Assembly: GCF_030315745.1 (NCBI RefSeq)
Contig: NZ_JASXSH010000006.1
Location: forward strand, 169,202 to 233,201
Length of the DNA: 64,000 bases
Direction: 5' to 3'
DNA from: Gordonia heveisoli
GTDB lineage: Bacteria; Actinomycetota; Actinomycetes; Mycobacteriales; Mycobacteriaceae
Shown piece by piece: positions 18,587-32,179 of the stretch (positions within the stretch are counted from its first letter, which is position 1; every line of letters starts with the position of its first letter). The notes under the pieces were generated by a model, which saw only the letters and a program-made list of their open reading frames with translations, made no database searches and had not been told where the DNA came from. The position numbers and the translations under genes are program-made.

Positions 18587-19252
18587 TCAAGCGCTGGGCA
18601 GGACCACCACACGCCGCTTGGGTTCAGCACCCTCGCTCTCGCTGACCACACCGTCAACGCCGGCCACCGCGTCGTGGACGATCTTGCGTTCGAAGGGGGT
18701 CATCGGATCCAGTGCCTCGCGCTCACCGGAGGACAGCACCCGCTCGGCGACCTCGCGGCCTAGACGGGCCAGCCGCTCACGACGGTCGGCGCGCCAGCGA
18801 GCGATGTCGAGCATCAGCCGCGAACGATCACCGGTCGCCTGCTGTACCGCGAGGCGAGTCAGTTCCTGCAGCGCGTCGAGAACCTCACCACGACGACCCA
18901 CCAGCTTCGCCAGATCGTCGCCGCCGTCGATGCTCACGACCGCGCGATCGCCATCCACGTCGAGGTCGATGTCACCGTCGAAGTCGAGAACGTCGAGCAG
19001 CTGCTCGAGGTAGTCGCCGGCGATCTCACCCTCTTCGACGAGACGATCCTCCTCATCCGCCTCGTCGTCGTCGCTGTCATCGTCGTCGCTGTCATCGTCC
19101 GAATCATCTTCGGCCGACTCCGCAGGAGCATCATCCCGGGCAGCGTCCGCCGGGGTAGTCACCTCATCGGCCTCCGCCGGCAATTCCTGGGCGTCGGTCT
19201 CGACGACGGTCTCGGTCTCCCGATCACCGTCGGTCGCAATCTCCGCAGTCAT
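18587..19252 (-). CDS. jag: Jag/KhpB, KH-R3H RNA-binding protein
   Basis: The 221-residue protein has an acidic, disordered N-terminal third with runs of Asp, Glu and Ser (encoded by repeated GAC/GAT triplets at about 19064-19107). A KH domain with LVGRRGEVLDALQELTRLAV follows (about 105-165), then an R3H domain ending in RKIVHDAVAG. It lies directly downstream of yidC, as usual. Jag homologues bind RNA and influence cell elongation and division. The acidic stretch may have expanded by triplet slippage. Confidence 0.9.
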   Translation of the reverse strand: MTAEIATDGDRETETVVETDAQELPAEADEVTTPADAARDDAPAESAEDDSDDDSDDDDSDDDEADEEDRLVEEGEIAGDYLEQLLDVLDFDGDIDLDVDGDRAVVSIDGGDDLAKLVGRRGEVLDALQELTRLAVQQATGDRSRLMLDIARWRADRRERLARLGREVAERVLSSGEREALDPMTPFERKIVHDAVAGVDGVVSESEGAEPKRRVVVLPSA

Positions 19253-19311
19253 CTCACATCCACCTAACTTCTGTGCTGATCGAACAAGTCTCTTGTGTGC
19301 GGGGGAGGGGA

Positions 19312-20481
19312 CTAGTGCCGTCCGCCGCGACGGCCGCCGCCACGCTTGCCGGCGTTCTTGTTGCCGGGGTTCTTGTTGCCCGTGTTCTTGGTCCCAGGAC
19401 TCTTCTTGGCCGCCCCGCCCTTCGGCGTCGGCTTCTGCCCGGGTTTGGGCTTGGTGTCGGGTGCGGTCTCGACCACCTCGGTGATCTCCGCATCATCTAC
19501 GTCGACGACCTCCCCGTCGACCACATCTGCCGACGCCTGGGCCTTCTTCTTGGCGCGGTCCGGTCGCTGGCCCGGCTTGGGGGAGTTCGCCTTCAGCTTC
19601 TCCTGCTTGGCGAGCTTCTCCGCCTCTTCTTCCTTGGCGATCATGCCGAAGACCAGGTGCTGCTGTCCGTACGTCCAGATGTTGTTACTCATCCAGTACA
19701 GGAGGATGGCGACCGGGAAGAACGGACCGGTGACGAGAATGCCCAACGGGAAGATGTAGAGCGCCAGCATGTTCATCATGCGGGTCTGCGGGTTCTCCAG
19801 CGAAGCCGCGGTCTGACGGGCAACCGATGCGCGCGAGTTCATATGGGTCGCGATCGAGGCGATGATCATCATCGGGACCACGACGTAGACGATGTTCATC
19901 CGAGTGAAGTCGATGGCCGCGGGATTCATCGTCTTGACGTACGCGACCCACTCGTTCTGCGGCTCGGTGATGAACGAGGACAGCGGCACGCCGAAGAGGC
20001 GAGCGTCGAGGAAGTTCTGCACCTGTTCGGTGCTGAAGAAGTAGTTGCCGGTCGACCGGGTCTCCTCGGCGGACATGCCCTGTTTGCCGAGTCCGTGTCC
20101 CATCCGGTTGAACGAGCGGAGCACGTGGAACAGACCGATGAACACCGGGATCTGCAGCAGCATCGGGAGGCAGCCGAGGAGCGGGTTGAAGCTGTGCTCC
20201 TTCTGCAGCTTCTGCATCTCCTCGGTCATCTTGACCCGGTCCTTGGCGTACTTCTTTCGAATCGCCTGGAGCTGCGGATTGATCTCCTGCATCTTCTTCG
20301 TCGTGCGGATCTGCTTGACGAAGGGCTTGTATAGGATCGCGCGCAGGGTGAAGACGAGGAACACCACCGACAGCGCCCACGCAACACCGTCGCCGCCTGC
20401 CGTATTCGGGGTGATGTGGTCGAACAGCCAATGCCAGACCCACATGATCCCGGAGACCGGGTAATAGATGAAGTTGAGCAC
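19312..20481 (-). CDS. yidC: membrane protein insertase YidC
   Basis: YidC inserts proteins into the cytoplasmic membrane. The start is GTG at 20481 (VLNFIYYPVSGIMWVWHW), with GAGGGG about 10 bp upstream; frames extending to 20646 would run through yidD. The 389-residue protein has the family membrane core (IRTTKKMQEINPQLQAIRKKY; GCLPMLLQIPVFIGLFHVL; LYWMSNNIWTYGQQHLVF) and a long basic tail rich in Lys, Gly, Asn and Pro that is likely to contact ribosomes. It is followed by jag. Confidence 0.95.
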   Translation of the reverse strand: MLNFIYYPVSGIMWVWHWLFDHITPNTAGGDGVAWALSVVFLVFTLRAILYKPFVKQIRTTKKMQEINPQLQAIRKKYAKDRVKMTEEMQKLQKEHSFNPLLGCLPMLLQIPVFIGLFHVLRSFNRMGHGLGKQGMSAEETRSTGNYFFSTEQVQNFLDARLFGVPLSSFITEPQNEWVAYVKTMNPAAIDFTRMNIVYVVVPMMIIASIATHMNSRASVARQTAASLENPQTRMMNMLALYIFPLGILVTGPFFPVAILLYWMSNNIWTYGQQHLVFGMIAKEEEAEKLAKQEKLKANSPKPGQRPDRAKKKAQASADVVDGEVVDVDDAEITEVVETAPDTKPKPGQKPTPKGGAAKKSPGTKNTGNKNPGNKNAGKRGGGRRGGRH

Positions 20482-20488
20482 GGGTGGG

Positions 20489-20836
20489 TTACCCCTCACT
20501 TCCGTCGGAGGATCTACGCCACCCGAAACCCTGCTCCGGGACGGGGTCGTAGCCAGGTTTGTGCCATGGTCCACATTTGAGCAGGCGGTAGATCGACAAC
20601 CACCCGCCGTATAAGACGCCGTGCCGCTCGAGAGCTTCGACGGCATAGGCCGAACAAGTCGGCTCGAAACGACAAGTCGGCAGCCTCATCGGCGACACGT
20701 ACATGCGATACAGCTCGATCACGAAGATCAGGGCGCGACGCGGGAAACGACGAACGGCGGCGACGACCCGGGACCCGCCGGACACCTCTGCCGAGGGTTC
20801 CACCGTGGGTTCCGCGTCCCGCGCCGTGTCGATCAT
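20489..20836 (-). CDS. yidD: membrane protein insertion efficiency factor YidD
   Basis: The 115-residue protein carries the YidD signature YRMYVSPMRLPTCRFEPTCSAYAVEAL and KCGPWHKPGYDPVP. An N-terminal extension of about 30 residues is unremarkable. Its start overlaps the rnpA stop (ATGA) and its stop lies 7 bp before yidC. The rpmH-rnpA-yidD-yidC-jag block is tightly packed on the minus strand. Confidence 0.93.
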   Translation of the reverse strand: MIDTARDAEPTVEPSAEVSGGSRVVAAVRRFPRRALIFVIELYRMYVSPMRLPTCRFEPTCSAYAVEALERHGVLYGGWLSIYRLLKCGPWHKPGYDPVPEQGFGWRRSSDGSEG

Positions 20837-21231
20837 GGCCGGCTACCGGCCTTGATCACCCGCGGATCACCGAAGGCGGACGCGAGCTGGCGGGCGAGTT
20901 CGTCACTGCTGCGCTCGGCCGCGCTGCGATGAGCGCGGACGACCACATAGGTCTCCGGCGTCGGACACAGACTCTTGGTCGCGGTGAAGGCCGCGCGCAG
21001 TCGCCGGGCGACCGCATGGCGGGTCACCGCGGGACCGACCGCCTTACTGACGATCAGACCCAGCCAGGGACCACCCGTAGTGGCCACATCCTGGCGGACA
21101 CCGCGCGCATCAGGCCACGTCGGCAATACCGACGCATAGACGACGAGATCGCGCGCCGAAACCCGCACGCCATGTTTGAGCGTGCGCGAAAAGTCGGACC
21201 TCCGCGAGATCCGATGGCAGGGCGCTGTCAT
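20833..21231 (-). CDS. rnpA: ribonuclease P protein component
   Basis: Protein subunit of RNase P, which trims tRNA 5' ends. The 132-residue product shows the family pattern RISRRSDFSRTLKHGVR, a GLIVSKAVGPAVTRHAVARRL (RNR-like) basic helix and YVVVRAHRSA. It starts with GTG at 21231 and overlaps yidD by 4 bp. A loop insertion of about 15 residues around 40-55 is typical for this group. Confidence 0.93.
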   Translation of the reverse strand: MTAPCHRISRRSDFSRTLKHGVRVSARDLVVYASVLPTWPDARGVRQDVATTGGPWLGLIVSKAVGPAVTRHAVARRLRAAFTATKSLCPTPETYVVVRAHRSAAERSSDELARQLASAFGDPRVIKAGSRP

Positions 21232-21279
21232 CGCTGAGGAGTCCGGGCCAGTGATACGGCCCGGACATCAGGTCGACGA

Positions 21280-21423
21280 TCAGGCGGTGAGCTTTGCGCG
21301 GCCCTTGGTGCGACGAGCGCTGACGATCGCGCGGCCGGCGCGCGTACGCATACGCAGACGGAAGCCGTGGACGCGTGCGCGACGACGGTTGTTCGGCTGG
21401 AAAGTCCGCTTACCCTTGGCCAT
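21280..21423 (-). CDS. rpmH: ribosomal protein bL34
   Basis: A 47-residue basic protein, [20 protein letters not shown] and onward, the standard bL34 sequence. The ATG at 21423 is preceded by AAGGAGT. The gene begins the minus-strand run away from dnaA. Confidence 0.97.
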   Translation of the reverse strand: MAKGKRTFQPNNRRRARVHGFRLRMRTRAGRAIVSARRTKGRAKLTA

Positions 21424-21994
21424 CGGGTGACTCCTTGTATCCCTGTGTGAGCACGTCGACAGCACGTGAGCCCACAATTGTCGTTGGTTCGGTTTATCCG
21501 GGTGCGGTGCCGAGCTGGTGTCGGTGGTATCGGTTGGTACACCCCACCGGACCCGACAACGTCGAGACCGGCGAGTCACCGCGCAAATCCGCAACCTGGA
21601 TGACCAGTCGAGAGTACTGATAGTCGCCCCCGGAAATCAAACGCGCCAGATTCGGTACGCGGGCCCGACGATCTGTTGTGGTAATGCGCCTGGTGACCGG
21701 CCCGACCGCCGATGTCCGCCGAGGTTTTCCGATACCCACCCCAAATAGCGGTAATGGATCGCGGGTCAAGGATCGACAATCGGCTAGTTGACCTCTCAAC
21801 CCTCTGCTAGCGTCTCCTCCAGTGGTCGACCTCGAGCCGACTCACGAATTGTGCCCGACGAACCTCGTTCAGTATCGTCCTTCCCTTCTGTACACAGATG
21901 TGGATAACTGTGTGGACAACTCGGCTCGGTCGGCGCCTGGCGGCCTCCCCGCCGATGAACGCTGGTAGTTTTTCCCGGCAGGAGGCCTTCAAAC
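21424..21994. promoter_or_regulatory. rpmH-dnaA intergenic region with two DnaA boxes
   Basis: This 571-bp gap holds the divergent promoters of rpmH and dnaA. Near dnaA are two same-orientation DnaA boxes: TGTGGATAA (21899-21907, reverse of TTATCCACA) and TGTGGACAA (21911-21919, reverse of TTGTCCACA), 12 bp apart. They probably serve dnaA autoregulation. A possible rpmH promoter on the minus strand has TTGACC (21764-21769) and TATTTG (21742-21747) spaced 16 bp, which would give a leader of over 300 bases. No other gene is visible. Confidence 0.7.
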
Positions 21995-23500
21995 GTGACA
22001 TCAGACCGCGACACTTTCGGCGAGGTGTGGCAGCAGGTCGTCGCCGAACTCAACGACGACGACGCGGCCCGCGATCACGAACCGCTCACCCGCCAACAGA
22101 AGGCATGGTTGTCGCTGGTTCGGCCGCTCACTCTGGCCGAGGGATTCGCGCTACTGACCGTCCCCACACCGCTGGTACAGGAACAGATCGAACGCAATCT
22201 GCGTGACACCATCCGGTCGGTACTGAGCAAGCACCTCGGGCAGCCGGTCGATCTGGGTGTGCGTATCGCCACCCCCGATGCCACCGAAGCCCAGCCCGAA
22301 CCCGTCGAAGCTCCCATCCCGCCGGATCCGGTGTCCGTCGCGGCAGGCAGCGATACCTTCCGCACCGCCGGACGCGACGCCGACCTACCCGCTGAACGGC
22401 CGCGCGGCGATTCCGGCGACTGGACCTCCTACTTCGCGGAGCGCCCGACGACCGCACCGCCGGCCTCGAGCGCGAGCCTCAATCCGAAGTACACCTTCGA
22501 CACCTTCGTCATCGGGGCGTCCAACCGATTCGCCCACGCCTCGGCGGTGGCCGTGGCCGAGGCGCCGGCCCGCGCCTACAACCCACTGTTCATCTGGGGC
22601 GAATCCGGTCTGGGCAAGACGCATCTGCTGCATGCCGCCGGTCACTACGCCCAACGCCTGTTCCCCGGTATGCGCGTCAAGTACGTCTCGACCGAGGAAT
22701 TCACCAACGACTTCATCAACTCGCTGCGTGACGATCGCCGGGTCGCCTTCAAACGCCGGTACCGCGACGTCGACGTGTTGCTCGTCGACGACATCCAGTT
22801 CCTGATCGGGAAAGAAGGTATCCAGGAGGAGTTCTTCCATACCTTCAACACCTTGCACAACGCCTCGAAGCAGATCGTCATCTCTTCCGATCGCCCGCCG
22901 AAACAGCTTGCGACACTGGAGGATCGACTACGAACCAGGTTCGAGTGGGGACTGATCACCGACGTTCAGCCACCGGATCTGGAGACCCGGATCGCGATCT
23001 TGCGCAAGAAGGCGCAGATGGACAACATCGCGGTACCCGACGACGTGCTCGAGCTGATCGCGTCGAAGATCGAGCGCAACATCCGCGAACTCGAGGGCGC
23101 GCTGATCCGGGTGACCGCCTTCGCCTCGCTCAACAACGCCGAACTCGACAAGTCGCTCGCCGACGTCGTTCTGCAGGCACTGCTGCCCAACTCGGGCACC
23201 CTCGAGGTCAGCGCGGCGAGCATCCTGGCCATCACCGCCGAATACTTCGACATCTCCGTCGAGGAACTGCGCGGTCCCGGCAAGACGCGGTCCATCGCCC
23301 AGGCCCGCCAGATCTCGATGTACCTGTGCCGAGAGCTCACCGACCTCTCGCTGCCCAAGATCGGCGAGACCTTCGACCGTGACCACACGACGGTCATGTA
23401 CGCCGAGCGCAAGATCCGTAAGGAGATGGCCGAGCGCCGCAAGGTCTACGACCATGTCCAGGAACTCACCGCGCGGATCAAGCAGCGCGCCGCCGGCTGA
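21995..23500 (+). CDS. dnaA: chromosomal replication initiator DnaA
   Basis: The initiator binds DnaA boxes and opens oriC. The 501-residue protein starts with GTG at 21995, with AGGAGG about 9 bp before it. It has domain I (QQVVAELND...), a disordered domain II of about 80 residues, the AAA+ domain with Walker [14 protein letters not shown] and Walker B LLVDDIQF, and domain IV with the box-binding signature [14 protein letters not shown]. Upstream and downstream gaps carry DnaA boxes. Confidence 0.98.
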   Translation: MTSDRDTFGEVWQQVVAELNDDDAARDHEPLTRQQKAWLSLVRPLTLAEGFALLTVPTPLVQEQIERNLRDTIRSVLSKHLGQPVDLGVRIATPDATEAQPEPVEAPIPPDPVSVAAGSDTFRTAGRDADLPAERPRGDSGDWTSYFAERPTTAPPASSASLNPKYTFDTFVIGASNRFAHASAVAVAEAPARAYNPLFIWGESGLGKTHLLHAAGHYAQRLFPGMRVKYVSTEEFTNDFINSLRDDRRVAFKRRYRDVDVLLVDDIQFLIGKEGIQEEFFHTFNTLHNASKQIVISSDRPPKQLATLEDRLRTRFEWGLITDVQPPDLETRIAILRKKAQMDNIAVPDDVLELIASKIERNIRELEGALIRVTAFASLNNAELDKSLADVVLQALLPNSGTLEVSAASILAITAEYFDISVEELRGPGKTRSIAQARQISMYLCRELTDLSLPKIGETFDRDHTTVMYAERKIRKEMAERRKVYDHVQELTARIKQRAAG

Positions 23501-24006
23501 TCTGCCACCCAAAGCCCAAACTCTCAACCCCAAACTCTCAACCACCGCGCCAGGGTTCATCACGAACCCTGGCGCGTCTCGTCGTACCCCGAATTCGTGT
23601 GATTCGCTCGCTCGAGCGCGCTCCAGTCGATGTGGATGAACCTTGGGAGAACTGTGGTCAACTTGTGCACCGGAGGTGGACGGACGCCGAACAGAATTGC
23701 AATTCCACACCACGACCCGGTTCGGTCCACGAAGACTCCACGGCCCATCCACAGCCGCGTACCGCGTTTCACTGGGAGAATGTCGGTTGGATCCACAGGT
23801 TCCACAGGCCCTACTACTGAGAAGAATTTCTCTCTAAAGAGATCTCCTTTTAAGAAGGTCCTGTGCACAGAGTGGTTCGGGCGGGCCCGAACCTGGGTCG
23901 ACCGACCGCCAAACCAAATGACACGACTTGTGCCCCGACGACCCCCACTCCGGTGGGTGCGCTCTACAGTGGGAGTCCCCGAACAAGAGAAGGGCTGTTT
24001 GACCGC
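23501..24006. other. oriC, chromosomal origin of replication
   Basis: The dnaA-dnaN gap is the origin in Mycobacteriales. Between 23631 and 23870 there are several DnaA-box-like 9-mers, each one to three mismatches from TTRTCCACA: TGTGGATGA (23631), TGTGGTCAA (23653), AATTCCACA (23701), CCATCCACA (23745), GGATCCACA (23789), GGTTCCACA (23798) and a TGTGCACA (23863). An AT-rich stretch at about 23820-23857 stands out in a 65% GC background and is the likely unwinding element. The first 75 bp hold the dnaA terminator. The dnaN promoter must lie in the last 130 bp. Confidence 0.85.
23546..23576 (+). terminator. dnaA terminator
   Basis: CGCGCCAGGGTTC and GAACCCTGGCGCG form a perfect 13-bp stem around ATCAC, 45 bp after the dnaA stop. 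Confidence 0.75.
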
Positions 24007-25176
24007 ATGAAGTTTCGTGTCGCGCGTGACGAGTTCTCCGATTCCGTTGCCTGGGTCGCCCGCAGCCTGCCTTCCCGGCCTCCGGTTCCCGTCCTGGGTT
24101 GTGTTGTTCTCAACGTCACCGACACCGGGCTGACAGTTTCGGGATTCGACTACGAGGTCTCCGCTCAGCAGACCATCGGTGCCGAGGTTGCCGAGCCGGG
24201 TCAGGTGCTGGTGTCGGGCCGACTGCTCGCCGATATCACCAAGGCTCTGCCTGCCAAGCCCGTCGACGTCTCCCTGGACGGTTCGCGCGTCGCCATCACC
24301 TGCGGCAGCGCCAAGTTCTCCCTGCCCACGATGCCGGTCGAGGATTACCCGCAGCTGCCGGACGTGCCATCGATCACCGGCACCATCCCGAGTCAGCTGT
24401 TCGCCGAGGCGATCTCCCAGGTCGCCGTCGCGGCAGGCAAGGACGACACCCTGCCGATGCTGACCGGCGTCCGGGTCGAGATCGAGGGCAACACCGTGGT
24501 GCTCGCCGCCACCGACCGTTTCCGGCTCGCCGTTCGCGAACTTCAGTGGGATCCCACCGATCCTGACACCACCGGCGCAGTTCTCGTGCCTGCCCGCACT
24601 CTCTCCGAGAGTGCGAAGACGGCTGGTGCAGACGGCACTGGTGAGGTGTCGCTGGCCTTCGGTGCGGGTTCGGCCATCGGCTCCGACGGCATCCTCGGCA
24701 TCCTGGGTCAGGCCAAGCGCACCACCACCCGACTGCTCGACGCCGAGTTCCCGAAGTTCCGGCAGCTTCTGCCCGCCAGCCACACCGCGGTCGCGACGAT
24801 CGACAGTGCTCCGTTGATCGAGGCGATCAAGCGTGTTGCGCTCGTCGCCGAGCGCGGCGCCCAGGTTCGGATGGAATTCCGTGACGGTTCGGTCCTGCTG
24901 ACCGCGGGAGGCGACGAGGCGGGCAAGGCCGAGGAAGAGCTGCCGGTCGATTTCCACGGTGAGCCGCTGACCATCGCCTTCAATCCTGGCTACCTGCAGG
25001 ACGGTCTGTCGGCGATCAACGCGGATTCGGTCGACTTCGGATTCACGACCCCGAGCCGTCCTGCCGTGTTGCGCCCGGCGTCCGGTGAGCAGCCGGTGCC
25101 AGACGAGTCCGGTGCGTTCGTCGCACCCGACAGCGCCTTCACCTACCTGTTGATGCCGGTCCGCCTGCCCGGCTGA
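24007..25176 (+). CDS. dnaN: DNA polymerase III beta subunit (sliding clamp)
   Basis: The ring-shaped clamp holds the polymerase on DNA. The 389-residue product begins [22 protein letters not shown] and ends in the family C-terminus [10 protein letters not shown]. The ATG at 24007 opens the conserved sequence; an extension to 23863 would run back into oriC. Downstream, recF begins after 33 bp. Confidence 0.97.
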   Translation: MKFRVARDEFSDSVAWVARSLPSRPPVPVLGCVVLNVTDTGLTVSGFDYEVSAQQTIGAEVAEPGQVLVSGRLLADITKALPAKPVDVSLDGSRVAITCGSAKFSLPTMPVEDYPQLPDVPSITGTIPSQLFAEAISQVAVAAGKDDTLPMLTGVRVEIEGNTVVLAATDRFRLAVRELQWDPTDPDTTGAVLVPARTLSESAKTAGADGTGEVSLAFGAGSAIGSDGILGILGQAKRTTTRLLDAEFPKFRQLLPASHTAVATIDSAPLIEAIKRVALVAERGAQVRMEFRDGSVLLTAGGDEAGKAEEELPVDFHGEPLTIAFNPGYLQDGLSAINADSVDFGFTTPSRPAVLRPASGEQPVPDESGAFVAPDSAFTYLLMPVRLPG

Positions 25177-25209
25177 GCCGGCGCGCGAGGCGATTGACGA
25201 CGTGGCGCG

Positions 25210-26487
25210 GTGTTCGTTCGAGAACTGCACCTGTCCGACTTCCGGTCGTGGCGGTCGGCCGACCTCGAGCTGACCACCGGGCCGACGATCTTCACCGGGC
25301 GTAACGGGTTCGGCAAGACCAACATCCTCGAGGCGCTCTACTATCTGGCGACCTTGCGTTCGCACCGGGTGTCGGCCGACGCGCCGCTGGTCCATTCCGG
25401 TGCGACATCGGCGCTGGTCACCGCCACGGTGGAGAACTCCGGCCGGGAATTGACCGCGCAGCTGCGGGTGAATGCCGAAGGTGCCAACAAGGCGTCGATC
25501 AACGGCGGACCACCCCGTCGGGCGCGCGAGATCCTGGGCATTCTGCGTACGGTCCTGTTCGCCCCCGAAGATCTGGCGCTGGTGCGGGGGGAGCCGGGGG
25601 AGAGGCGGCGTTTCCTCGACGAGCTCGTCGCGCAGCGCGGACCACTGCTGGTCGCGGCGCGCAGCGATTACGACCGCGTCCTGCGGCAGCGTTCGGCGCT
25701 CCTCAAGACCGCCGCCGCCGCATTACGGCGCGGCGGGGATCAGGCGGCCTCGGTGATCAGCACGCTGGATGTGTGGGATCAGCAGCTCGCCGACCTCGGC
25801 GGGCAGGTCACCGCCGCCCGCCTGCGGATACTCGCCGAGCTGACACCGCATTTCGTCGACTCCTACGCCTCGATCGCGCCGCATTCGCGGCCGGTCACCT
25901 TGCATTACAAGGCGGCCGCAGGCACCGATGTGATCGGACCCGGCGCGGCGACGACACCGGCCGAGATCGGCACCGTTCTGCTCGAGCGATTGGCGCAGTT
26001 GCGTGACCGTGAGATCGAGCGCGGTATGAGTCTGGTTGGTCCACATCGTGACGACCTGGACATCGTCTTGGGGTCCGATACCGCGAAAGGCTTTGCCAGC
26101 CATGGGGAATCATGGTCATTGGCGTTAGCGCTCCGATTGGGGTCGGTGGCGTTGACGCGGGCGGAGGGCATCGAGCCGGTCATCATGCTCGATGATGTCT
26201 TCGCCGAACTGGACGCGGCACGACGCCGGATGCTGGCTGCCTTCACCGCCGACACCGAGCAACTGCTGATCACCGCGGCGGTCGCCGAGGAAATTCCGGC
26301 CGAGATCGGCGGCCGCCGGGTGGGCGTCGACGTCATCGACGACGCCGATGGTCGTCGGTCGGTGATTGTCGGGAGTGCGGCGCACAATGAGGCCGTGCCC
26401 GTGTCGTCTGTCCCTGTGTCACCCGTGTCCGTGTCGCCTGTGCCTGAGGTCCCGACGTCCGAGGTCGACGCGGAAGGAACCCCCTGA
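25210..26487 (+). CDS. recF: DNA replication and repair protein RecF
   Basis: RecF is an SMC-like ATPase for gap repair. The protein has Walker [10 protein letters not shown] near residue 35, the LVGPHRDDL motif and Walker [13 protein letters not shown]. The start is GTG at 25210 ([14 protein letters not shown]). At 425 residues it is longer than many homologues because of a C-terminal tail of Val/Pro/Ser repeats ([19 protein letters not shown]), probably disordered. Its stop overlaps the next start by one base. Confidence 0.95.
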   Translation: MFVRELHLSDFRSWRSADLELTTGPTIFTGRNGFGKTNILEALYYLATLRSHRVSADAPLVHSGATSALVTATVENSGRELTAQLRVNAEGANKASINGGPPRRAREILGILRTVLFAPEDLALVRGEPGERRRFLDELVAQRGPLLVAARSDYDRVLRQRSALLKTAAAALRRGGDQAASVISTLDVWDQQLADLGGQVTAARLRILAELTPHFVDSYASIAPHSRPVTLHYKAAAGTDVIGPGAATTPAEIGTVLLERLAQLRDREIERGMSLVGPHRDDLDIVLGSDTAKGFASHGESWSLALALRLGSVALTRAEGIEPVIMLDDVFAELDAARRRMLAAFTADTEQLLITAAVAEEIPAEIGGRRVGVDVIDDADGRRSVIVGSAAHNEAVPVSSVPVSPVSVSPVPEVPTSEVDAEGTP

Positions 26488-27041
26488 TGGCCGACCCCAC
26501 CAGTGCCGGTGACGGTGCTCCTGAACAGCTCGGCGGGTATGAACGTGCACGTCGCGCCCTCGAGGAGGCGCGGGCGGCGGCTCGAGCGTCCGGCAAATCC
26601 GTCGGACACGGTCGCGCGTCGCCGGTCCGGCGTACGTCCAGTGGCGCGCGCAAACGGCGGACCTGGTCGGGTTCGGGACCTGACGTCCGCGATCCGCAGC
26701 CGTTCGGACGCCTGGTCAGTGGTATCGCGAAGGACCGTGGGTGGTCGCCGAAGATCGGTGAGGGCACCCTGTTCGGGCAGTGGGCTCAGATCGTCGGCGC
26801 CGACATCGCCGCCCACGCACAGCCGGTGACGTTGCGTGACAACGTTTTACATGTGCAGGCCGAGTCGACCGCGTGGGCTACCCAGCTGCGGTATGTGCAA
26901 TCGCAGATCCTCGCGAAGATCGCCGCGGCGGTGGGCGACGGAATGGTCACCTCGCTGCGCATCACCGGACCGAAGGCGCCGTCGTGGCGTAAGGGCGACC
27001 GTCACATCTCCGGTCGCGGTCCGCGCGACACCTACGGCTGA
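26487..27041 (+). CDS. dciA: DciA-type protein (DUF721), helicase loading
   Basis: The 184-residue protein has a basic N-terminal region ([18 protein letters not shown]) and a C-terminal DUF721 domain ([37 protein letters not shown]). DciA proteins load or act with the replicative helicase DnaB in bacteria lacking DnaC; the M. tuberculosis counterpart is Rv0004, at the same place between recF and gyrB. The start shares one base with the recF stop. Confidence 0.88.
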   Translation: MADPTSAGDGAPEQLGGYERARRALEEARAAARASGKSVGHGRASPVRRTSSGARKRRTWSGSGPDVRDPQPFGRLVSGIAKDRGWSPKIGEGTLFGQWAQIVGADIAAHAQPVTLRDNVLHVQAESTAWATQLRYVQSQILAKIAAAVGDGMVTSLRITGPKAPSWRKGDRHISGRGPRDTYG

Positions 27042-29525
<2,484 letters not shown>

Positions 29526-29576
29526 GTCTGAACCCGGGCAGGCGCCGCCGACCGGGTCTCTGCGAGAAAGAAACTC

Positions 29577-32060
29577 ATGACTGACACCACGCTCCCGCCC
29601 GCCGGCGGTGAAGGCGATCGCATCGAACCGGTCGATCTCGGCCAGGAGATGCAGAAGAGTTACATCGACTACGCGATGAGCGTCATCGTGGGCCGTGCGC
29701 TGCCCGAGGTGCGCGACGGTCTCAAGCCGGTGCACCGTCGTCTGCTGTACGCGTCCTACGACGCAGGTTTCCGCCCCGACCGCTCATATGTGAAGTCCGC
29801 CAAGCCTGTTGCCGAGACGATGGGCAACTACCACCCGCACGGCGACACCGCGATCTACGACGCCCTGGTGCGTCTGGCGCAGCCGTGGTCGATGCGCTAC
29901 CCGCTCATCGACGGGCAGGGCAACTTCGGCTCCCGCGGTAACGACGGCGCCGCCGCCATGCGTTACACCGAAGCCCGGCTTACACCGCTGGCCATGGAGA
30001 TGTTGCGTGACATCGACGAGGAGACAGTCGATTTCATCCCCAACTACGACGGCAAGACCAGTGAACCGACGGTGCTGCCTGCGCGTATCCCGAACCTGCT
30101 GATCAACGGTTCGGGCGGTATCGCCGTCGGTATGGCCACCAACATCCCGCCGCACAACCTCAACGAGGTTGCCGACGCGGTGTTCTGGGCTCTGGAGAAT
30201 CCCGAGGCCGACGACGAGACCACCCTCAACGCGTGTATGGAGTACGTGAAGGGCCCCGATTTCCCCACGGCCGGACTGATTGTCGGGAGCCAGGGAATCC
30301 GGGATGCGTACACCACCGGCCGCGGCAGCATCCGGATGCGCAGTGTCGTCGACATCGAGGAGAACAAGGGCACCACCACCCTGGTGGTCACCGAGTTGCC
30401 CTATCAGGTCAACCCGGACAACCTGATCCAGTCGATCGCCGAGCAGGTGAACGAAGGAAAACTCAAGGGCATCAGCCGAATTGAGGATCAGTCCTCCGAC
30501 CGTGTCGGTATGCGCATCGTGGTCACGCTGCGTCGTGACGCGGTGGCCAAGGTCGTGCTGAACAACCTGTACAAGCACAGCCAGCTGCAGACCAGCTTCG
30601 GCGCCAACATGCTGTCCATCGTCGACGGTGTGCCGCGCACGCTGCGCCTGGACCAGATGATCCGCTATTACGTCGCCCACCAGATCGACGTCATCGTCCG
30701 CCGTACCCGCTACCGGTTGCGCAAGGCCGAGGAGCGCGCGCACATCCTGCGCGGTCTGGTCAAGGCGCTCGACGCCCTCGACGAGGTCATCGCGCTGATC
30801 CGTGCCTCGGCCAACACCGAGGCCGCGCGCACCGGGTTGATGGACCTGCTCGACATCGACGAGATCCAGGCGGACGCCATCCTGGCGATGCAGTTGCGTC
30901 GTCTGTCGGCGTTGGAACGTCAGAAGATCGTCGACGAGTTGGACGAGATCGAGCGGATCATCGCCGATCTGAAGGACATCCTGGAGAAGCCGGAGCGGCA
31001 GCGCGCCATCGTGCGTGACGAACTCAAGGAGGTCGTCGAGAAGTACGGCGACGAACGTCGCACCAAGATCATCGCGGCCGATGGCGACGTCACCGACGAG
31101 GATCTGATCGCCCGCGAGGACGTCGTCGTCACGATCACCGAGACCGGCTACGCCAAGCGGACCAAGACCGACCTGTATCGCAGCCAGCGTCGGGGCGGTA
31201 AGGGGGTGCAGGGGGCCGGACTCAAGCAGGACGACATCGTCGCGCACTTCTTCGTGTGCTCGACCCACGACTGGATCCTGTTCTTCACCACCAAGGGTCG
31301 TGTCTACCGCGCCAAGGCCTACGAGCTGCCTGAAGCCAACCGCACCGCGCGCGGCCAGCACGTCGCGAATCTGCTGGCCTTCCAGCCGGAGGAGCGGATC
31401 GCGCAGGTCATTCAGCTCAAGAGCTACCAGGACGCGCCGTATCTGGTGCTGGCCACTCGCAATGGTCTGGTGAAGAAGTCGCGTCTGGAGGACTTCGACT
31501 CCAACCGTTCCGGCGGTATCGCGGCGATCAACCTGCGCGGTGAGGATGAGCTGGTCGGGGCGCAGTTGTGCAGCGCCGACGACGATCTGCTGCTGGTGTC
31601 GCAGAAGGGCCAGTCGATCCGGTTCCATGCCGACGACGAGGCGCTGCGCCCGATGGGCAGGCAGACCTCGGGTGTGCAGGGTATGCGGTTCAACGCCGAC
31701 GACACGCTGCTCAGCCTCAACGTCGTCGTCGACGGCACGTATCTGTTGGTCGCGACGTCGGGTGGCTATGCCAAGCGCACCGCGATGGACGATTACCCGG
31801 TGCAGGGCCGTGGCGGCAAGGGCGTGCTGACGATCGCCCACGATCGTCGTCGCGGTGAGCTGATCGGTGCACTGATCGTCGATGATGACACCGAGCTGTA
31901 CGCGATCACCTCCGGTGGCGGCGTCATCCGTACCGCTGCCAAGCAGGTACGTAAGGCGGGCCGGCAGACCAAGGGTGTGCGTCTGATGAATATCGATGAG
32001 GGCACGACCGTCATCGCCATCGCACGCAATGCCGACGAACCCGACGACGCCGAGAGCTGA
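29577..32060 (+). CDS. gyrA: DNA gyrase subunit A
   Basis: The cleavage subunit of gyrase, 827 residues. It has the catalytic-tyrosine region [18 protein letters not shown], the quinolone-resistance region [19 protein letters not shown] and the C-terminal beta-pinwheel with the GyrA box ([10 protein letters not shown]). The residue corresponding to E. coli Ser83 is Thr and that for Asp87 is Asp, so no common resistance change is seen. It lies 98 bp after gyrB, likely in one transcript. No intein is present. Confidence 0.97.
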   Translation: MTDTTLPPAGGEGDRIEPVDLGQEMQKSYIDYAMSVIVGRALPEVRDGLKPVHRRLLYASYDAGFRPDRSYVKSAKPVAETMGNYHPHGDTAIYDALVRLAQPWSMRYPLIDGQGNFGSRGNDGAAAMRYTEARLTPLAMEMLRDIDEETVDFIPNYDGKTSEPTVLPARIPNLLINGSGGIAVGMATNIPPHNLNEVADAVFWALENPEADDETTLNACMEYVKGPDFPTAGLIVGSQGIRDAYTTGRGSIRMRSVVDIEENKGTTTLVVTELPYQVNPDNLIQSIAEQVNEGKLKGISRIEDQSSDRVGMRIVVTLRRDAVAKVVLNNLYKHSQLQTSFGANMLSIVDGVPRTLRLDQMIRYYVAHQIDVIVRRTRYRLRKAEERAHILRGLVKALDALDEVIALIRASANTEAARTGLMDLLDIDEIQADAILAMQLRRLSALERQKIVDELDEIERIIADLKDILEKPERQRAIVRDELKEVVEKYGDERRTKIIAADGDVTDEDLIAREDVVVTITETGYAKRTKTDLYRSQRRGGKGVQGAGLKQDDIVAHFFVCSTHDWILFFTTKGRVYRAKAYELPEANRTARGQHVANLLAFQPEERIAQVIQLKSYQDAPYLVLATRNGLVKKSRLEDFDSNRSGGIAAINLRGEDELVGAQLCSADDDLLLVSQKGQSIRFHADDEALRPMGRQTSGVQGMRFNADDTLLSLNVVVDGTYLLVATSGGYAKRTAMDDYPVQGRGGKGVLTIAHDRRRGELIGALIVDDDTELYAITSGGGVIRTAAKQVRKAGRQTKGVRLMNIDEGTTVIAIARNADEPDDAES

Positions 32061-32179
32061 GCGACAGGTTCTCCTGCCATGTCGAGCCGATTGTGAAGTG
32101 CGCAACGGTTAGGCTGGGGGAGACGTGCTGCCGATGAGACGGCGAGCAGCGAAAGCGACCGCCGAGCGAGGGAACTCCA

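Noticed and set aside
23560..25395. 611-codon open frame opposite oriC and dnaN
   Set aside because: It crosses the origin and dnaN; composition is that of a reverse complement and no domain is recognisable.
29784..32105. Long open frame of 773 codons opposite gyrA
   Set aside because: Antisense shadow of gyrA; no motif, no ribosome site, and third-position bias belongs to gyrA.
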